From the NCBI GenBank assembly GCA_030054175.1, contig JASGCM010000019.1:1-64000 (forward strand): DNA of 64,000 nt, read 5' to 3'. This document shows, in pieces, positions 15,770-24,657 of the stretch (within the stretch, counting starts at the first letter, position 1; each line of letters opens with the position of its first letter). The notes beneath the pieces are model-generated. The model saw only the letters and a list, made by a program, of their open reading frames with translations, was not told where the DNA came from and did not search any database. Made by a program: the position numbers and the translations under genes. The stretch is from Alphaproteobacteria bacterium (GTDB lineage Bacteria > Pseudomonadota > Gammaproteobacteria > Burkholderiales > Burkholderiaceae_C).

Positions 15770-16831
15770 TCAGAGTGAGGTCACGGCACTGAGCAAATGA
15801 CAGATCGTCTCGGGCGCTATATTGCGGGTAATGAAGACCAAACGGGTGTCGCGGTCTTGACTGGGCCACTGGTCCAACTCGACTGGCGGGCTGAAGATGT
15901 GCTGCACGCCCTGCACCACCACCGGGTGGCCTTCGACGTTGACAATGCCTTTGACGCGCAGCATGTCGGGCCCCCGCAGGGTCGTCAACAACTCCATGGC
16001 AGATGAGAACGCAGGCCACTTGAATGGTTGGCTGAATCGCAGCGACAGGGTACGGATGGCGGGATCGTGGTTTGAGGGCCGAGCACCGAGGTACTTGCCC
16101 TGGCCGGAGGTGTCGGTGGCCTTGACTTCTTGGCCGGTGGTCTGCCCCTGCAAAGACTCGCCCAGAAATGATAGCGTGTGCTCACCTGCTCGGGCACTGT
16201 GCAAACCCAGCCCGGTCAATAGGGCTGGATCCAGATCGCCCTGCACCACCGTGTGCTGGTCGGCCTGCGGGTTGAGCGCGCGCAACTCGTCGCGCAACCG
16301 CCGTAGTTGCTCTGGGCTGACCAAATCGGTTTTGGTGATGAAAATCCGATCGGCCATGGCAGCCTGTTTCAGCGCTTCGGTTTGTCGCGCCAGCAACTCG
16401 TGCCCATGAAAGGCGTCGACCAAGGTGACCAAACCATCCAGTCTGAAATGGGCATTGATCAAGGTGTCACTGACCAGGGTCTGCACCACCGGAGCGGGGT
16501 CGGCGAGGCCTGTGGTTTCTATGATGACACGGTCAAAATCAGGAATCTGCCCGGCTCGGCGCGAGTTGAACAGTTCGCGCAGGCTGTCTTGCAAGTCGGT
16601 GCGCACAGAACAACAAATGCAACCATTGGCCAGCAGCGACATGCTCTCGTTGACCGTCGAGACCAGATCGTGATCGATGCCAATCTCGCCCACCTCGTTG
16701 ATGACGACTGCGGCCCGGTTCATGCCGGGGTGACGCAGCAGTTTGGAGATGAGTGTGGTTTTGCCGCTGCCCAAAAACCCGGTGACCAGGGTGATGGGCA
16801 GCTTGCCGGCCAGGGGGTCGCGTTCAGCCAT
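15770..16831 (-). CDS. G3E-family GTPase (CobW/COG0523 metallochaperone)
   Basis: A 353-residue CobW-family protein: Walker A GFLGSGKTT (18-26), the metal-binding CxCC motif GCICCSV (Cys71, 73, 74), Walker B-like IIETTGLADPAP, and base-specificity motif TKTDL. The C-terminal CobW domain runs from about residue 260. COG0523 proteins deliver zinc, cobalt or other metals to client proteins in a GTP-dependent way. It starts 17 nt after the LVIVD gene; no Zur or cobalamin riboswitch site was recognised upstream, so the metal is uncertain. Confidence 0.9.
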   Translation of the reverse strand: MAERDPLAGKLPITLVTGFLGSGKTTLISKLLRHPGMNRAAVVINEVGEIGIDHDLVSTVNESMSLLANGCICCSVRTDLQDSLRELFNSRRAGQIPDFDRVIIETTGLADPAPVVQTLVSDTLINAHFRLDGLVTLVDAFHGHELLARQTEALKQAAMADRIFITKTDLVSPEQLRRLRDELRALNPQADQHTVVQGDLDPALLTGLGLHSARAGEHTLSFLGESLQGQTTGQEVKATDTSGQGKYLGARPSNHDPAIRTLSLRFSQPFKWPAFSSAMELLTTLRGPDMLRVKGIVNVEGHPVVVQGVQHIFSPPVELDQWPSQDRDTRLVFITRNIAPETICHLLSAVTSL

Positions 16832-16848
16832 GCGCCGCGCCCTTGAGA

Positions 16849-18096
16849 TCAGATGTTGAGTTCAAGAATATATAAACCGCCGGTGAATCGGTCTTGGGTA
16901 TAGACAATGCGGTTTTCATCAACGAACACGTCGTTGAGTTGCACCGCGCCGGCAGGCGAAAGTTTGGGCGCGCCCGGCACGAAGTACGCCACCTCTTCCA
17001 CCTGGTAAGGGTTGCTGGTGTCATAGACGCGCACACCGGCGTTGAAGAAGGTGCCAATGATCAGGGTATCGGACTTGAACGAGGTGGGGATGGGCAGGTT
17101 CTCGTGCAGGTTGTGCGCACCAAAACGACCTCCGCGCTTGGCAAAAGCCTCGAACGGCGCGGCCGGAAAAGTGCCGATGGGTACGGGATTTTTCTCGTTG
17201 CGAGAGTCGATCATCCACACCAGCTTGGGCCAGTCGGCGCCGTTGTCTTGCACGCATTCGTCACTGACCACCCACAGATCTCGGTCGAAGAGGGGCAAGA
17301 GCGTGTGGATGAAGCCATTGAACGGGGGCGAATGGTTCCAATGCGAGACCACCTTGATGTCGGACATGTTGGAGATGTCAAGCACGAAAGCTCCGCCATC
17401 GATGTAACCCACGTATGCGCGATCAGGGCGCTGTGGGAATACATTGGTGTTGTGGGCGCGAAAACCGGTGTCGAATTTACTCACCAGACGCTGCGGCGCG
17501 GGTTCGGAATCCCCCTCGCGAGTGCCGGGGTACCACCAGCGGCCCGCCTCAACAGGCTTGAAGGGGTTAGAGACATCAAGGATGCGATAGAACTGATCGT
17601 CGAGCGGGTTGCGTGGCTGAAAGTCGGGCGCACCGGCGGCCATGTGCACGTATTTGCCGTCGACGAACCACACCGCATGCACGCCGCGCGAATGCGGGCC
17701 CGAGCAATCGAAGTGAGAGATCAACCGTGGGTTTTCGGGCACAGAGATGTCAAACAGATCAACACCAGCGGGCTTTAAGCCCACGGTTTGGGTTTGGTAG
17801 GCCACTGCCATGATGTCGCCGACCACGTCCAATGAATTGGATCGCACTTTGGCGTGCGGCAATTCGGTCTGCACCACCATGCGCGGGTCGCGCGGGTCGG
17901 TGACATCCACGCCAGTGAAATTTTTTGGCGCCGACTCGTGCGCCATCCAAAGGATGCGACGGCCATCTTTGGTTTTTTGCAAGGACATGCCCTCGCCCAT
18001 GCCGCCGAACCCGCCAAGTTCGTGGTGAGCCAACAGCGTCATGTTGTGGGACAGGGTTTGGTCGCCGCGGGCGCCGGGGGAGGAGAGATTGAGCAT
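16849..18096 (-). CDS. LVIVD-repeat beta-propeller protein
   Basis: A 415-residue protein built of repeated blades with recurring turns such as GVDVTDPRDPRMV, GVDLFDISVPENPRLIS, YRILDVSNPFKPVE, FVLDISNMSDIKVVS and RVYDTSNPYQVEEV. This matches the LVIVD repeat, a beta-propeller fold of unknown activity. No signal peptide is evident, so it would be cytoplasmic if this start is right. It is first in a unit with the G3E GTPase and cupin genes. The Bug gene at 18197 is divergent. Confidence 0.82.
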   Translation of the reverse strand: MLNLSSPGARGDQTLSHNMTLLAHHELGGFGGMGEGMSLQKTKDGRRILWMAHESAPKNFTGVDVTDPRDPRMVVQTELPHAKVRSNSLDVVGDIMAVAYQTQTVGLKPAGVDLFDISVPENPRLISHFDCSGPHSRGVHAVWFVDGKYVHMAAGAPDFQPRNPLDDQFYRILDVSNPFKPVEAGRWWYPGTREGDSEPAPQRLVSKFDTGFRAHNTNVFPQRPDRAYVGYIDGGAFVLDISNMSDIKVVSHWNHSPPFNGFIHTLLPLFDRDLWVVSDECVQDNGADWPKLVWMIDSRNEKNPVPIGTFPAAPFEAFAKRGGRFGAHNLHENLPIPTSFKSDTLIIGTFFNAGVRVYDTSNPYQVEEVAYFVPGAPKLSPAGAVQLNDVFVDENRIVYTQDRFTGGLYILELNI

Positions 18097-18196
18097 GGGT
18101 TTACACCGTGTTGCAAATGATCAATTGATAATATAAATGATGCCTTGGCGATTCAGGTCGCCAATGTGTATTGTGTCAGTCGATGAAAGGACAATC

Positions 18197-19192
18197 ATGA
18201 AAGTTATCTCCTCGTTTTCCCGCCGTGCCCTGCTGGGGGTGGCAGCCGCTGGTTTGCTGGCTGCCCAAGCCCCGGCCTTGGCCCAGGCCGCCAAGTTCCC
18301 TGATCGGCCGGTCAAGCTGATTGTGACCTACCCGCCAGGGGGGAGCTCGGACCTGATGGCCCGCGTCATGGGCCAGAAGATGAGTGAAATTTGGGGCCAA
18401 CCCGTGATCATCGAGAGCAAGCCCGGCGCAGCCGGTTCGATCGGCATGGAATTCGCCGCCCGTCAACCCAATGACGGTTACACCTTTGTCATCGGCAACC
18501 TGGGCCCGGCCGGCGTGAACCCCCTGCTGCAAAAATTGCCCTACAGCATGGACAAAGACTTCATCTCGGTGTCACTGACCGCCACCGGCGCAAACATTTT
18601 GGTGGTGCCTGCCAACTCTCCTTATAAGAGTGTCAAGGACATCATCGCTGACGCCAAAGCCAACCCCGGCAAGATCAGTTTCGGCACCAGCGGCCCGGGC
18701 AGCATGTCGCACCTGGCTGCCGAATTGATGATGCGTCAGTCGGGCATCAAGATGGTCGCCATTCCCTACAAGGGCGGTGGTCAAGCTGTGACAGACGTAT
18801 TGGCTGGCCAGTTGCCCATGATCATCTCTGACGCGTTGCCGGTCAGCCAGCACATCGCCAGCGGCAAGCTGCGCGCCCTGGCCATCACCAGCGAGAAGCG
18901 CTCACCCCTGTTCCCCGAAATCCCGACCTTTGCCGAGGCTGGACTGGACGGCATGGTGGCTTTGAACTGGTGGGGCTTATTCCTGCCAGCTGGCACGCCC
19001 CAGGCCATCGTGGACAACTACAACGCCACGCTCAACAAGGCCATGGTCAATGCGGACCTGAAAGACCGCTTCAACAAACTGGGGGTTGAGCCGCACTCGA
19101 GCACCCCGGCCGAGTTCCGCGCTTTTTTGGCCAACGAAAAAGTCAAGTACTCGAAGCTGATCGCCGACAACAACATCAAAGCCGACCAGTGA
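18197..19192 (+). CDS. Bug/TctC-family periplasmic solute-binding protein
   Basis: About 331 residues. A Tat-like N-terminus (SFSRRALLGVAAAGLLAAQAPALAQA) is followed by the Bug core FPDRPVKLIVTYPPGGSSDLMAR and ESKPGAAGSIG. GAAAGGA upstream of the ATG at 18197 marks the start; the longer frame from 18137 is not needed. It would bind a carboxylate-type ligand in the periplasm for a tripartite tricarboxylate transporter, whose membrane subunits are absent here. Divergent from the LVIVD operon and converging on another Bug gene. Confidence 0.87.
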   Translation: MKVISSFSRRALLGVAAAGLLAAQAPALAQAAKFPDRPVKLIVTYPPGGSSDLMARVMGQKMSEIWGQPVIIESKPGAAGSIGMEFAARQPNDGYTFVIGNLGPAGVNPLLQKLPYSMDKDFISVSLTATGANILVVPANSPYKSVKDIIADAKANPGKISFGTSGPGSMSHLAAELMMRQSGIKMVAIPYKGGGQAVTDVLAGQLPMIISDALPVSQHIASGKLRALAITSEKRSPLFPEIPTFAEAGLDGMVALNWWGLFLPAGTPQAIVDNYNATLNKAMVNADLKDRFNKLGVEPHSSTPAEFRAFLANEKVKYSKLIADNNIKADQ

Positions 19193-19202
19193 CGCGACAA
19201 TG

Positions 19203-19244
19203 GGGGTCAGAAAATTGGGGTCTGACCCCAATTTTCTGCCCCCC
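19203..19244. repeat. GGGGTCAGACCCC palindromic repeat, copy 1
   Basis: Core AAAATTGGGGTC-TGACCCCAATTTT (19211-19235) is a near-perfect inverted repeat bounded by further GGGGTCAG and CTGCCCCC arms. It lies between two converging Bug genes and could act as a bidirectional terminator. Confidence 0.8.
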
Positions 19245-19252
19245 ATTTCTGC

Positions 19253-20233
19253 TTATTCGGGTTGCAAGCCAGCGTCTGCGAAGGCTTTGCCCCAGGCTTG
19301 CAGCTGCTCGGGCATGAAGGCAGCCAATTCGGCGGGAGTTGAGCTGGCCAAATCAAATCCCAATCGATCCACTCTTTCCTTCACATCGGGTCTTGCGATG
19401 GCCTCGGCCATGGCGCGACTCATGCGGGTGGCTATGTCAGGCGGTAGCTTGGCCGGACCGAACAGAGCGGCCCAGGTGCCTGCCGTCAGTGCGGGCACCC
19501 CGGCCTCGGCAGCCGTGGGGACTTGAGGCAATGTCTCCCAACGCTTGGGCAGAAGCACAGCCATGGCCTTGAGCTTGCCCTCACGGATGTGAGGCAATGC
19601 ACTGGCCGGAGTGGCGTAAGTGAACTGAACGTGTCCGCCCAAAATGTCGTTGATGGTCGGGCCTTCGCCCTTGTATGGCACCAGGTTCAGGTCGACTTTG
19701 GACTCGTTCTTCAGCCGGGTGTGCATGAGCTGCGTCACACCGCTGTAACTGCCGTAATTGAATTTGCCGGGCTGAGAGCGGATCAACTGCAACAACTCTT
19801 GCGCGTTCTGCACCGGCACCTGGGCACCGACCACCATCACGTAGATGTAACGCCCCACCAGCGTCACAGGCGTGAAGCTCTTGATCGGGTCATAGGGCGG
19901 GTTTTTCTTGAGCAAGGGCACCTGCATCATCGGGGTGTTCGAGGCCAGGAAGTAGGTGTGCCCATCGGGATCAGATCGCGCCACAAAATCCCCCGCAATC
20001 GCCCCATCGGCACCGGGTCGGTTCTCCACCAACACCGGCTGGCCCAAGCTTTGGGTGAACACCTGCGACAAAATCCGTGCCACCGCGTCGGTCGACCCGC
20101 CCGGCGGGAATTGCAACACGATGCGCACAGGTTTGGTCGGCCAATTGCTCTGCGACCAGGCCGTGGGCATTGCAGCCATCAAGGGCAAAGCACCAGCCAG
20201 TCGGTTGAATTGGCGGCGTGGAATGTCTTGCAT
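19253..20233 (-). CDS. Bug/TctC-family periplasmic solute-binding protein
   Basis: About 326 residues. The N-terminus QDIPRRQFNRLAGALPLMAAMPTAWS is a twin-arginine-type signal (RRQFNR), followed by the Bug core WPTKPVRIVLQFPPGGSTDAVARI and ENRPGADGAIAGDFVA. AAAAGGAG before the ATG at 20233 fixes the start; the frame upstream runs into the palindromic repeat. Ligand unknown. The gene is single, convergent with the Bug gene at 18197-19192 and only distantly similar to it. Confidence 0.87.
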   Translation of the reverse strand: MQDIPRRQFNRLAGALPLMAAMPTAWSQSNWPTKPVRIVLQFPPGGSTDAVARILSQVFTQSLGQPVLVENRPGADGAIAGDFVARSDPDGHTYFLASNTPMMQVPLLKKNPPYDPIKSFTPVTLVGRYIYVMVVGAQVPVQNAQELLQLIRSQPGKFNYGSYSGVTQLMHTRLKNESKVDLNLVPYKGEGPTINDILGGHVQFTYATPASALPHIREGKLKAMAVLLPKRWETLPQVPTAAEAGVPALTAGTWAALFGPAKLPPDIATRMSRAMAEAIARPDVKERVDRLGFDLASSTPAELAAFMPEQLQAWGKAFADAGLQPE

Positions 20234-20277
20234 GGTGTCTCCTTTTGCGCTTGGCAGAAAACGGGGGCAGGCCCGGA

Positions 20278-20329
20278 AATTGGGGTCAGACCCCAATTAA
20301 GCGTATTAATTGGGGTCTGACCCCAATTT
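20278..20329. repeat. GGGGTCAGACCCC palindromic repeat, inverted pair
   Basis: Two 22-bp copies (20278-20299 and 20308-20329) face each other across AAGCGTATTA, so the whole stretch is a large palindrome. Partial ACCCCAATTTC echoes continue to about 20365. It sits in a divergent intergenic region. Confidence 0.82.
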
Positions 20330-20399
20330 CCGCAGACCCCAATTTCTGGGATCCCATTTTCTGCAACAGGGAGAATTTTTGATGCCGTGGCGTCGAGTG

Positions 20400-20415
20400 C
20401 CTAGGGGGATAACCC
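20400..20415 (+). promoter_or_regulatory. CTAGGG-type site upstream of the GrdB-like gene
   Basis: CTAGGGGGATAACCC, 62 nt before the start at 20477. It resembles sites at 29719-29737 and 32723-32738 in the sox cluster. Function inferred from similarity and position only. Confidence 0.35.
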
Positions 20416-20476
20416 TTTTGATGTGTGTCAACTGAGCGACGCCCGCAAGGTGGCGCGTTGGGGGCACAATGAGGGC

Positions 20477-21382
20477 ATGGACGATCTTTCTGACCCTATT
20501 GCATACATGGCGCGCACCCGGGCGTATTACTTGGCCCTGGGCTACAACAACCCGTATGAATGGGCTCACTTTGATGAGGTCCCATTCACTCCCTTGACCA
20601 AGCCTTTGGCGCAATGCCGCATCACTTTGGTCACCACAGCCGCGCCTTTTCAGCCCGACAAAGGCCCTCAAGGGCCGCGCGCTCCATACAACGCCGGGCC
20701 GAAGTTCTACCATGTGTATTCAGGCGATACGACCCAAGACCATGATGTGCGGGTGGCGCATGTAGCGATCGATCGCAAGCACACGCACATGGAAGACCTC
20801 AACAGCTGGTTCCCGCTGCCGGTCATGCGAGAGCTGGTAAGCACTGGCCGCTTTATGCTGGCGCCACGTTTTCATGGCGTACCGACCAACCGCAGCCAAA
20901 GACACACCTTGGGCGTCGATGTGCCCGAACTGATCGCACGTTGCCAGGCAGATGGCGTTGATGCAGCAGTACTGGTACCCAACTGCCCCATCTGCCACCA
21001 AAGCCTGTCATTGGCCGCACGTGAATTGGAGCGTGTGGGCATAGCGACCGTGATCATGGGCTGCGCACGCGATGTGGTCGAGCATTGCGGCGTGCCCAGA
21101 TTGCTGTTCAGCGACTTCCCCCTGGGCAATGGTGCTGGCAAGCCGCACGATCCGGACAGCCAACGTCAGACGTTGGAGCTGGCGCTGCAATGCCTGCTAA
21201 AAGCCACCGGACCTCGTAGCACCTGGGTCTCGCCTCAGCGTTGGAGCGACGACCCCAACTGGAAGCTCGATTACTCGAATCCTGAACGCATGAGCCCGGC
21301 TGAATTAAAGGCCGCTTGGGACGAAGCCGAAAAAGTGCGGATCGACGCCAAGGCCTTGCGCGAGAAACTGTTAAACCACTGA
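20477..21382 (+). CDS. GrdB/PrdB-like protein (glycine/sarcosine/betaine reductase component B family)
   Basis: A 301-residue cytoplasmic protein related to the substrate-binding subunit B of glycine, betaine and D-proline reductases. The C-terminal half carries LVPNCPICHQSLSL, with a CxxC pair where clostridial enzymes use selenocysteine or cysteine, followed by IMGCARDVVEHCGVPR. Clostridial homologues cleave C-N bonds anaerobically with GrdA/GrdC or PrdA partners; none is present here, so the reaction in this presumably respiring bacterium is unknown. The start at 20477 is the ATG after GAGGGC. A small secreted protein gene follows after 11 nt. Confidence 0.72.
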   Translation: MDDLSDPIAYMARTRAYYLALGYNNPYEWAHFDEVPFTPLTKPLAQCRITLVTTAAPFQPDKGPQGPRAPYNAGPKFYHVYSGDTTQDHDVRVAHVAIDRKHTHMEDLNSWFPLPVMRELVSTGRFMLAPRFHGVPTNRSQRHTLGVDVPELIARCQADGVDAAVLVPNCPICHQSLSLAARELERVGIATVIMGCARDVVEHCGVPRLLFSDFPLGNGAGKPHDPDSQRQTLELALQCLLKATGPRSTWVSPQRWSDDPNWKLDYSNPERMSPAELKAAWDEAEKVRIDAKALREKLLNH

Positions 21383-21393
21383 ACGAGCCAGCC

Positions 21394-21777
21394 ATGTTGA
21401 AGTGTTTGACCTTGGACACGCCTCGACTTGGACAAAAGTGCCTCCTGTCGCTGGCCACCATGTGTTTTGCTGGCATGGTCTGGGCACAGATCAATCCATC
21501 CACCCAAGCTCCCGCCGAATTTGGCTTTCCCACAATACCCTTGAAACAGTTGCCCGAACCTTTGCGAGGCACCTACATGGGGATCAAACCTGAGATGAGC
21601 GACCGCAGCCGTTGTGCCGCTGCTTTTGACGCCAGTGGCGACCCGGACAAGATGACGCTGAAATGTTCGGTACACATCCGCATGGCTGCAGAAGGTGCCC
21701 GACGAGCCATGAACTATTGCGAAGAAAAGCGCCAAGAACTGCACATCAAGGCGCCTTGCCGTTTGGTGCAGGAATAA
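21394..21777 (+). CDS. Small secreted protein of unknown function
   Basis: A 127-residue protein with a signal peptide (hydrophobic CLLSLATMCFAGMVWAQ, cleavage after about residue 32). The mature part of some 95 residues has four cysteines that could form disulfides (SRCAA, LKCSV, NYCEE, APCRL). The family is not recognised. It begins 11 nt after the GrdB-like gene, so the two are co-transcribed. The stop is followed by a copy of the palindromic repeat. Confidence 0.65.
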   Translation: MLKCLTLDTPRLGQKCLLSLATMCFAGMVWAQINPSTQAPAEFGFPTIPLKQLPEPLRGTYMGIKPEMSDRSRCAAAFDASGDPDKMTLKCSVHIRMAAEGARRAMNYCEEKRQELHIKAPCRLVQE

Positions 21778-21788
21778 GCTGAAATTGG

Positions 21789-21811
21789 AAATTGGGGTCT
21801 GACCCCAATTT
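21789..21811. repeat. GGGGTCAGACCCC palindromic repeat, copy 4
   Basis: AAATTGGGGTCTGACCCCAATTT, then a second half-copy GTGACCCCAATTT. It lies between the small secreted protein gene and the converging soxH stop. Confidence 0.8.
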
Positions 21812-21833
21812 ATGTGACCCCAATTTATGCAGG

Positions 21834-22832
21834 TCAGAAGGCTTCTTTTTCAGCTTCCAGGTAGGCCAGGCTGACATATTTACCGATGTTGGCGTCAAAG
21901 CCTTGCATGGTCTTGGCACGGCGGGCAACGCGCGGGTCTTTCAACACGCGGGCTTTGGCTTCGTCCTCGCTGGCTCCATCTTTGACGGCTTGCAGGCAGT
22001 TGTCGTAAATGGCCGCCATGAAGGTGCCATAGCTGTCGAGTAAATCGGCGCTCGACAGCCCATGTCCAGGCACCCACAACTGCTGGCCTGCCTGTTGTTT
22101 CAGGGCCGCATAGTAGTTCAGCGTGCCACGGTAAGAGCCGTCGTCGATGTTGGCGATGCGGTTGCCCATGGCGATGTCGCCCACGTGGGTGACCGAGTCG
22201 GGCACGACCTGCACGCACAAATCGGCATGCGTGTGGGCTTGGCCGTAGTAATGCATGCACAACTCGACGTCACCGAATTGAATGCGCTGTCCATGCGAAA
22301 CGGCCCTGTTGGGTGCCACCACCTGCGTACCCACTGTGGATTGATTGGTCCAACGCTCCATCAGGGTACGCCATGCATTGCCCTCGATGCCCTTGATCTG
22401 CTCAATGGTCTGAGGCAGGGCATAGATGGGCAGTTGGGGGCCGAAATGCTTGGCGAAGGCGTGATTGCCCAACCAATGGTCCCCGTGGAAGTGCGAATTG
22501 AACACCGCCACTACAGGCTGCGGCGTGATGCGACGAATCATGCGTATGGCCATCTCGCCAATTTGCAACGAAGAGCCTGAATCCAGAATGATCACGCCCG
22601 TCGAGGTGGTGACAAAGGTCACATTGGACATCATGCCCTTGTTCTCGGGCGTGGGGAAACCATCGGCGGCGTGAATGACCCAGACCCGAGAAGACACCTG
22701 CACCGGCGCGATATCGGGCATGGGGGGCCCCACCAGAAAATCTTGCGCCTGCCGGGCCAATCCCTGCATTTCAGGCCACAAGGCCACCCCGGTGGCCCCT
22801 AGCCCAAGTCCAAGCAAGCGGCGACGCTTCAT
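21834..22832 (-). CDS. soxH: SoxH-like metallo-beta-lactamase-fold hydrolase
   Basis: A 332-residue exported protein (MKRRRLLGLGLGATGVALW, Tat-like). The metallo-beta-lactamase signature is FNSHFHGDHWLGNHAF (HxHxDH), with further metal ligands at AHTHADLCV and VPGHG. SoxH is found at the end of many sox clusters; it is not required for thiosulfate oxidation in Paracoccus and its reaction is unsettled. Its ATG overlaps the soxB stop (ATGA), making it the last gene of the sox operon. Related quinoprotein-relay hydrolases share the fold, so the name rests on context. Confidence 0.83.
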   Translation of the reverse strand: MKRRRLLGLGLGATGVALWPEMQGLARQAQDFLVGPPMPDIAPVQVSSRVWVIHAADGFPTPENKGMMSNVTFVTTSTGVIILDSGSSLQIGEMAIRMIRRITPQPVVAVFNSHFHGDHWLGNHAFAKHFGPQLPIYALPQTIEQIKGIEGNAWRTLMERWTNQSTVGTQVVAPNRAVSHGQRIQFGDVELCMHYYGQAHTHADLCVQVVPDSVTHVGDIAMGNRIANIDDGSYRGTLNYYAALKQQAGQQLWVPGHGLSSADLLDSYGTFMAAIYDNCLQAVKDGASEDEAKARVLKDPRVARRAKTMQGFDANIGKYVSLAYLEAEKEAF

Positions 22833-24562
22833 GGGGCATAACCCTGGTTCGGCAGCCCCCCGGTGATGGTGGGCGCATTCAAATGACGGGGCTTGATGCG
22901 GCCACCTTGAGCCTTGAGCCACTTCTCGACCAAATCCCAAACCATCGGCAGGTTTTGCTTGCTGGCTTCTTCGGCCACCGGGGCCCAACCCGCCACCTTG
23001 TATTTTTTACCGGCGTCGATCGGTTTGCCTTTCAAACGCATGTCATTGATGCGCCGTCCCATGCCGGCCGTGGGGTCGCAACTGAATTGCAAACCACCGA
23101 CGCGCACCATGTCGCCGCCCTGCTGGTAATAGGGGTCGGGATTGAAGAGGTTGTCGCACACGTCTTCCAATACCGTCTTGAGGGTCTCTCCAGTCATCTC
23201 GGTCACGGTCGCGTACGAATAAGTGGTCGCAGTCATGTCCAGCAACCATTCGCGGGTGATGGCCTGCCCGGGCAAAAGGGTGGTGCCCCAGCGGAAACCG
23301 GGTGAGAAGGCGATTTCGGCGCCTTGCACGTCCATCAACGCGTCGACCAACAACTGATCGCCGGTGCCGTTGAAGTTGCCACGGCGGTACAGCAGACCTT
23401 CGCTGATGGCCAGACGCTCTTGCAATTTGACCTCGTAGGGCGCGCGGATCTTGCGGATCAACTCGGCCATGGCAGGATCGGCACGCAAATACTGAGCAAA
23501 CACGGGCAGCAGTTTGTAGCGGAACTCGCTGACGCGTCCGTTTTTAACTTCAAAGTCAAGCACGCCCAGGAATTTGCCGTTCGATCCGGCATTGGTCACC
23601 AAGGTCTGACCGCCCGGGTTCGGGACCAAGGTGGGCACGGGAATGCCATCGTGGGTGTGGCCGCCCAAAATCGCGTCTACACCGCTGATGCGGCTGGCCA
23701 TTTTCAGGTCCACGTCCATGCCGTTGTGGCTGAGCACGACCACCACCTGTGCGCCTTTGCCTCGGACCTCGTCGACCATTTTTTGCAGGTTCTCGTCCTG
23801 AATGCCGAATTCCCAATCGGCCATCATGTAGCGCGGATTGGCAATGGGCGTGTAGGGAAAGGCCTGTCCGATGATGGCGCAGGGCACGCCGTTGATCTCG
23901 CGCATCACATAAGGCTTGAAGACGGGATCACCAAAATCGTTGGTCTTGACGTTTTGGGCCACAAAATCAACTTTGCCGGCGAAATCTTTGTCAATGATCT
24001 CCTTCACCCTGTCCATGCCCAGCGTGAATTCCCAGTGACCAGTCATGACATCCACACCCAGCAACTTGCAAGCGTCCACCATGTCTTGGCCACGGGTCCA
24101 CAGGGCCGTGCCCGAACCCTGCCAGGTGTCACCGCCATCCAGCAACAGCGCACCGGGGCGACTGGCCTTGAGTTGCTTGACCAGTGTCGCCAGATGGGCA
24201 AAGCCGCCAACTTTGCCGTAACGTCGTGCAGCCGCATCGAAGTCCAGGTCAGTGAGTGCGTGGGCAGTGGCGGTGCCGGGTCGCAGGCCTACAGCTTTCA
24301 GCAGGTGTTCTCCCACCAGATGCGGCAGTTTTCCGTTCATGGTGCCCAAACCCATGTTGATGCTGGGCTCGCGGAAATGGATGGGCAGCAATTGCGCGTG
24401 ACAATCGGTCATGTGCAAAAAAGACACCTGACCAAATCGCGGCAGGTCATAGAGGGACTCTCCAGCCGTCGATGCGTCGGCTTGGGCGTGGCGACCCAGC
24501 GCCATGCCTGCCACGCTGGCCGCGCCCATGACTTGCATGAATTCACGTTTGCTCAAATTCAT
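22829..24562 (-). CDS. soxB: SoxB thiosulfohydrolase
   Basis: A 577-residue periplasmic enzyme of the 5'-nucleotidase/metallophosphatase family. The signal LSKREFMQVMGAASVAGMALG resembles a Tat signal. Metal motifs are HMTDCHAQ (Asp53, His55), LLDGGDTWQGS, and the SoxB-characteristic GHWEFTLG instead of GNHE; GGHTHDG supplies the later histidines. SoxB uses a dimanganese centre to release sulfate from the cysteine-S-thiosulfonate on SoxY. The length is typical. It follows soxX after a 95-nt gap that contains a GC-rich hairpin. Confidence 0.96.
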   Translation of the reverse strand: MNLSKREFMQVMGAASVAGMALGRHAQADASTAGESLYDLPRFGQVSFLHMTDCHAQLLPIHFREPSINMGLGTMNGKLPHLVGEHLLKAVGLRPGTATAHALTDLDFDAAARRYGKVGGFAHLATLVKQLKASRPGALLLDGGDTWQGSGTALWTRGQDMVDACKLLGVDVMTGHWEFTLGMDRVKEIIDKDFAGKVDFVAQNVKTNDFGDPVFKPYVMREINGVPCAIIGQAFPYTPIANPRYMMADWEFGIQDENLQKMVDEVRGKGAQVVVVLSHNGMDVDLKMASRISGVDAILGGHTHDGIPVPTLVPNPGGQTLVTNAGSNGKFLGVLDFEVKNGRVSEFRYKLLPVFAQYLRADPAMAELIRKIRAPYEVKLQERLAISEGLLYRRGNFNGTGDQLLVDALMDVQGAEIAFSPGFRWGTTLLPGQAITREWLLDMTATTYSYATVTEMTGETLKTVLEDVCDNLFNPDPYYQQGGDMVRVGGLQFSCDPTAGMGRRINDMRLKGKPIDAGKKYKVAGWAPVAEEASKQNLPMVWDLVEKWLKAQGGRIKPRHLNAPTITGGLPNQGYAP

Positions 24563-24628
24563 ATCATTACTTTCTTATGTTCTGATGTCTCGTGCGCCAT
24601 TAAGCCACTTGGAGCCAAACGGTGGCCT

Positions 24629-24650
24629 CGCCCCCACCCCGGGGAGGGCG
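24629..24650. repeat. GC-rich hairpin between soxX and soxB
   Basis: CGCCCCCACCCC followed directly by GGGGAGGGCG forms a strong imperfect stem. There is no T tract on either side, so it is more likely an mRNA-processing or REP-like element than a terminator. Confidence 0.4.
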
Positions 24651-24657
24651 AACCTGT

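Noticed and set aside
20950-21010. Selenocysteine codon in the GrdB-like gene
   Set aside because: The motif is encoded by ordinary Cys codons (TGC) with no in-frame TGA or nearby SECIS-like element.
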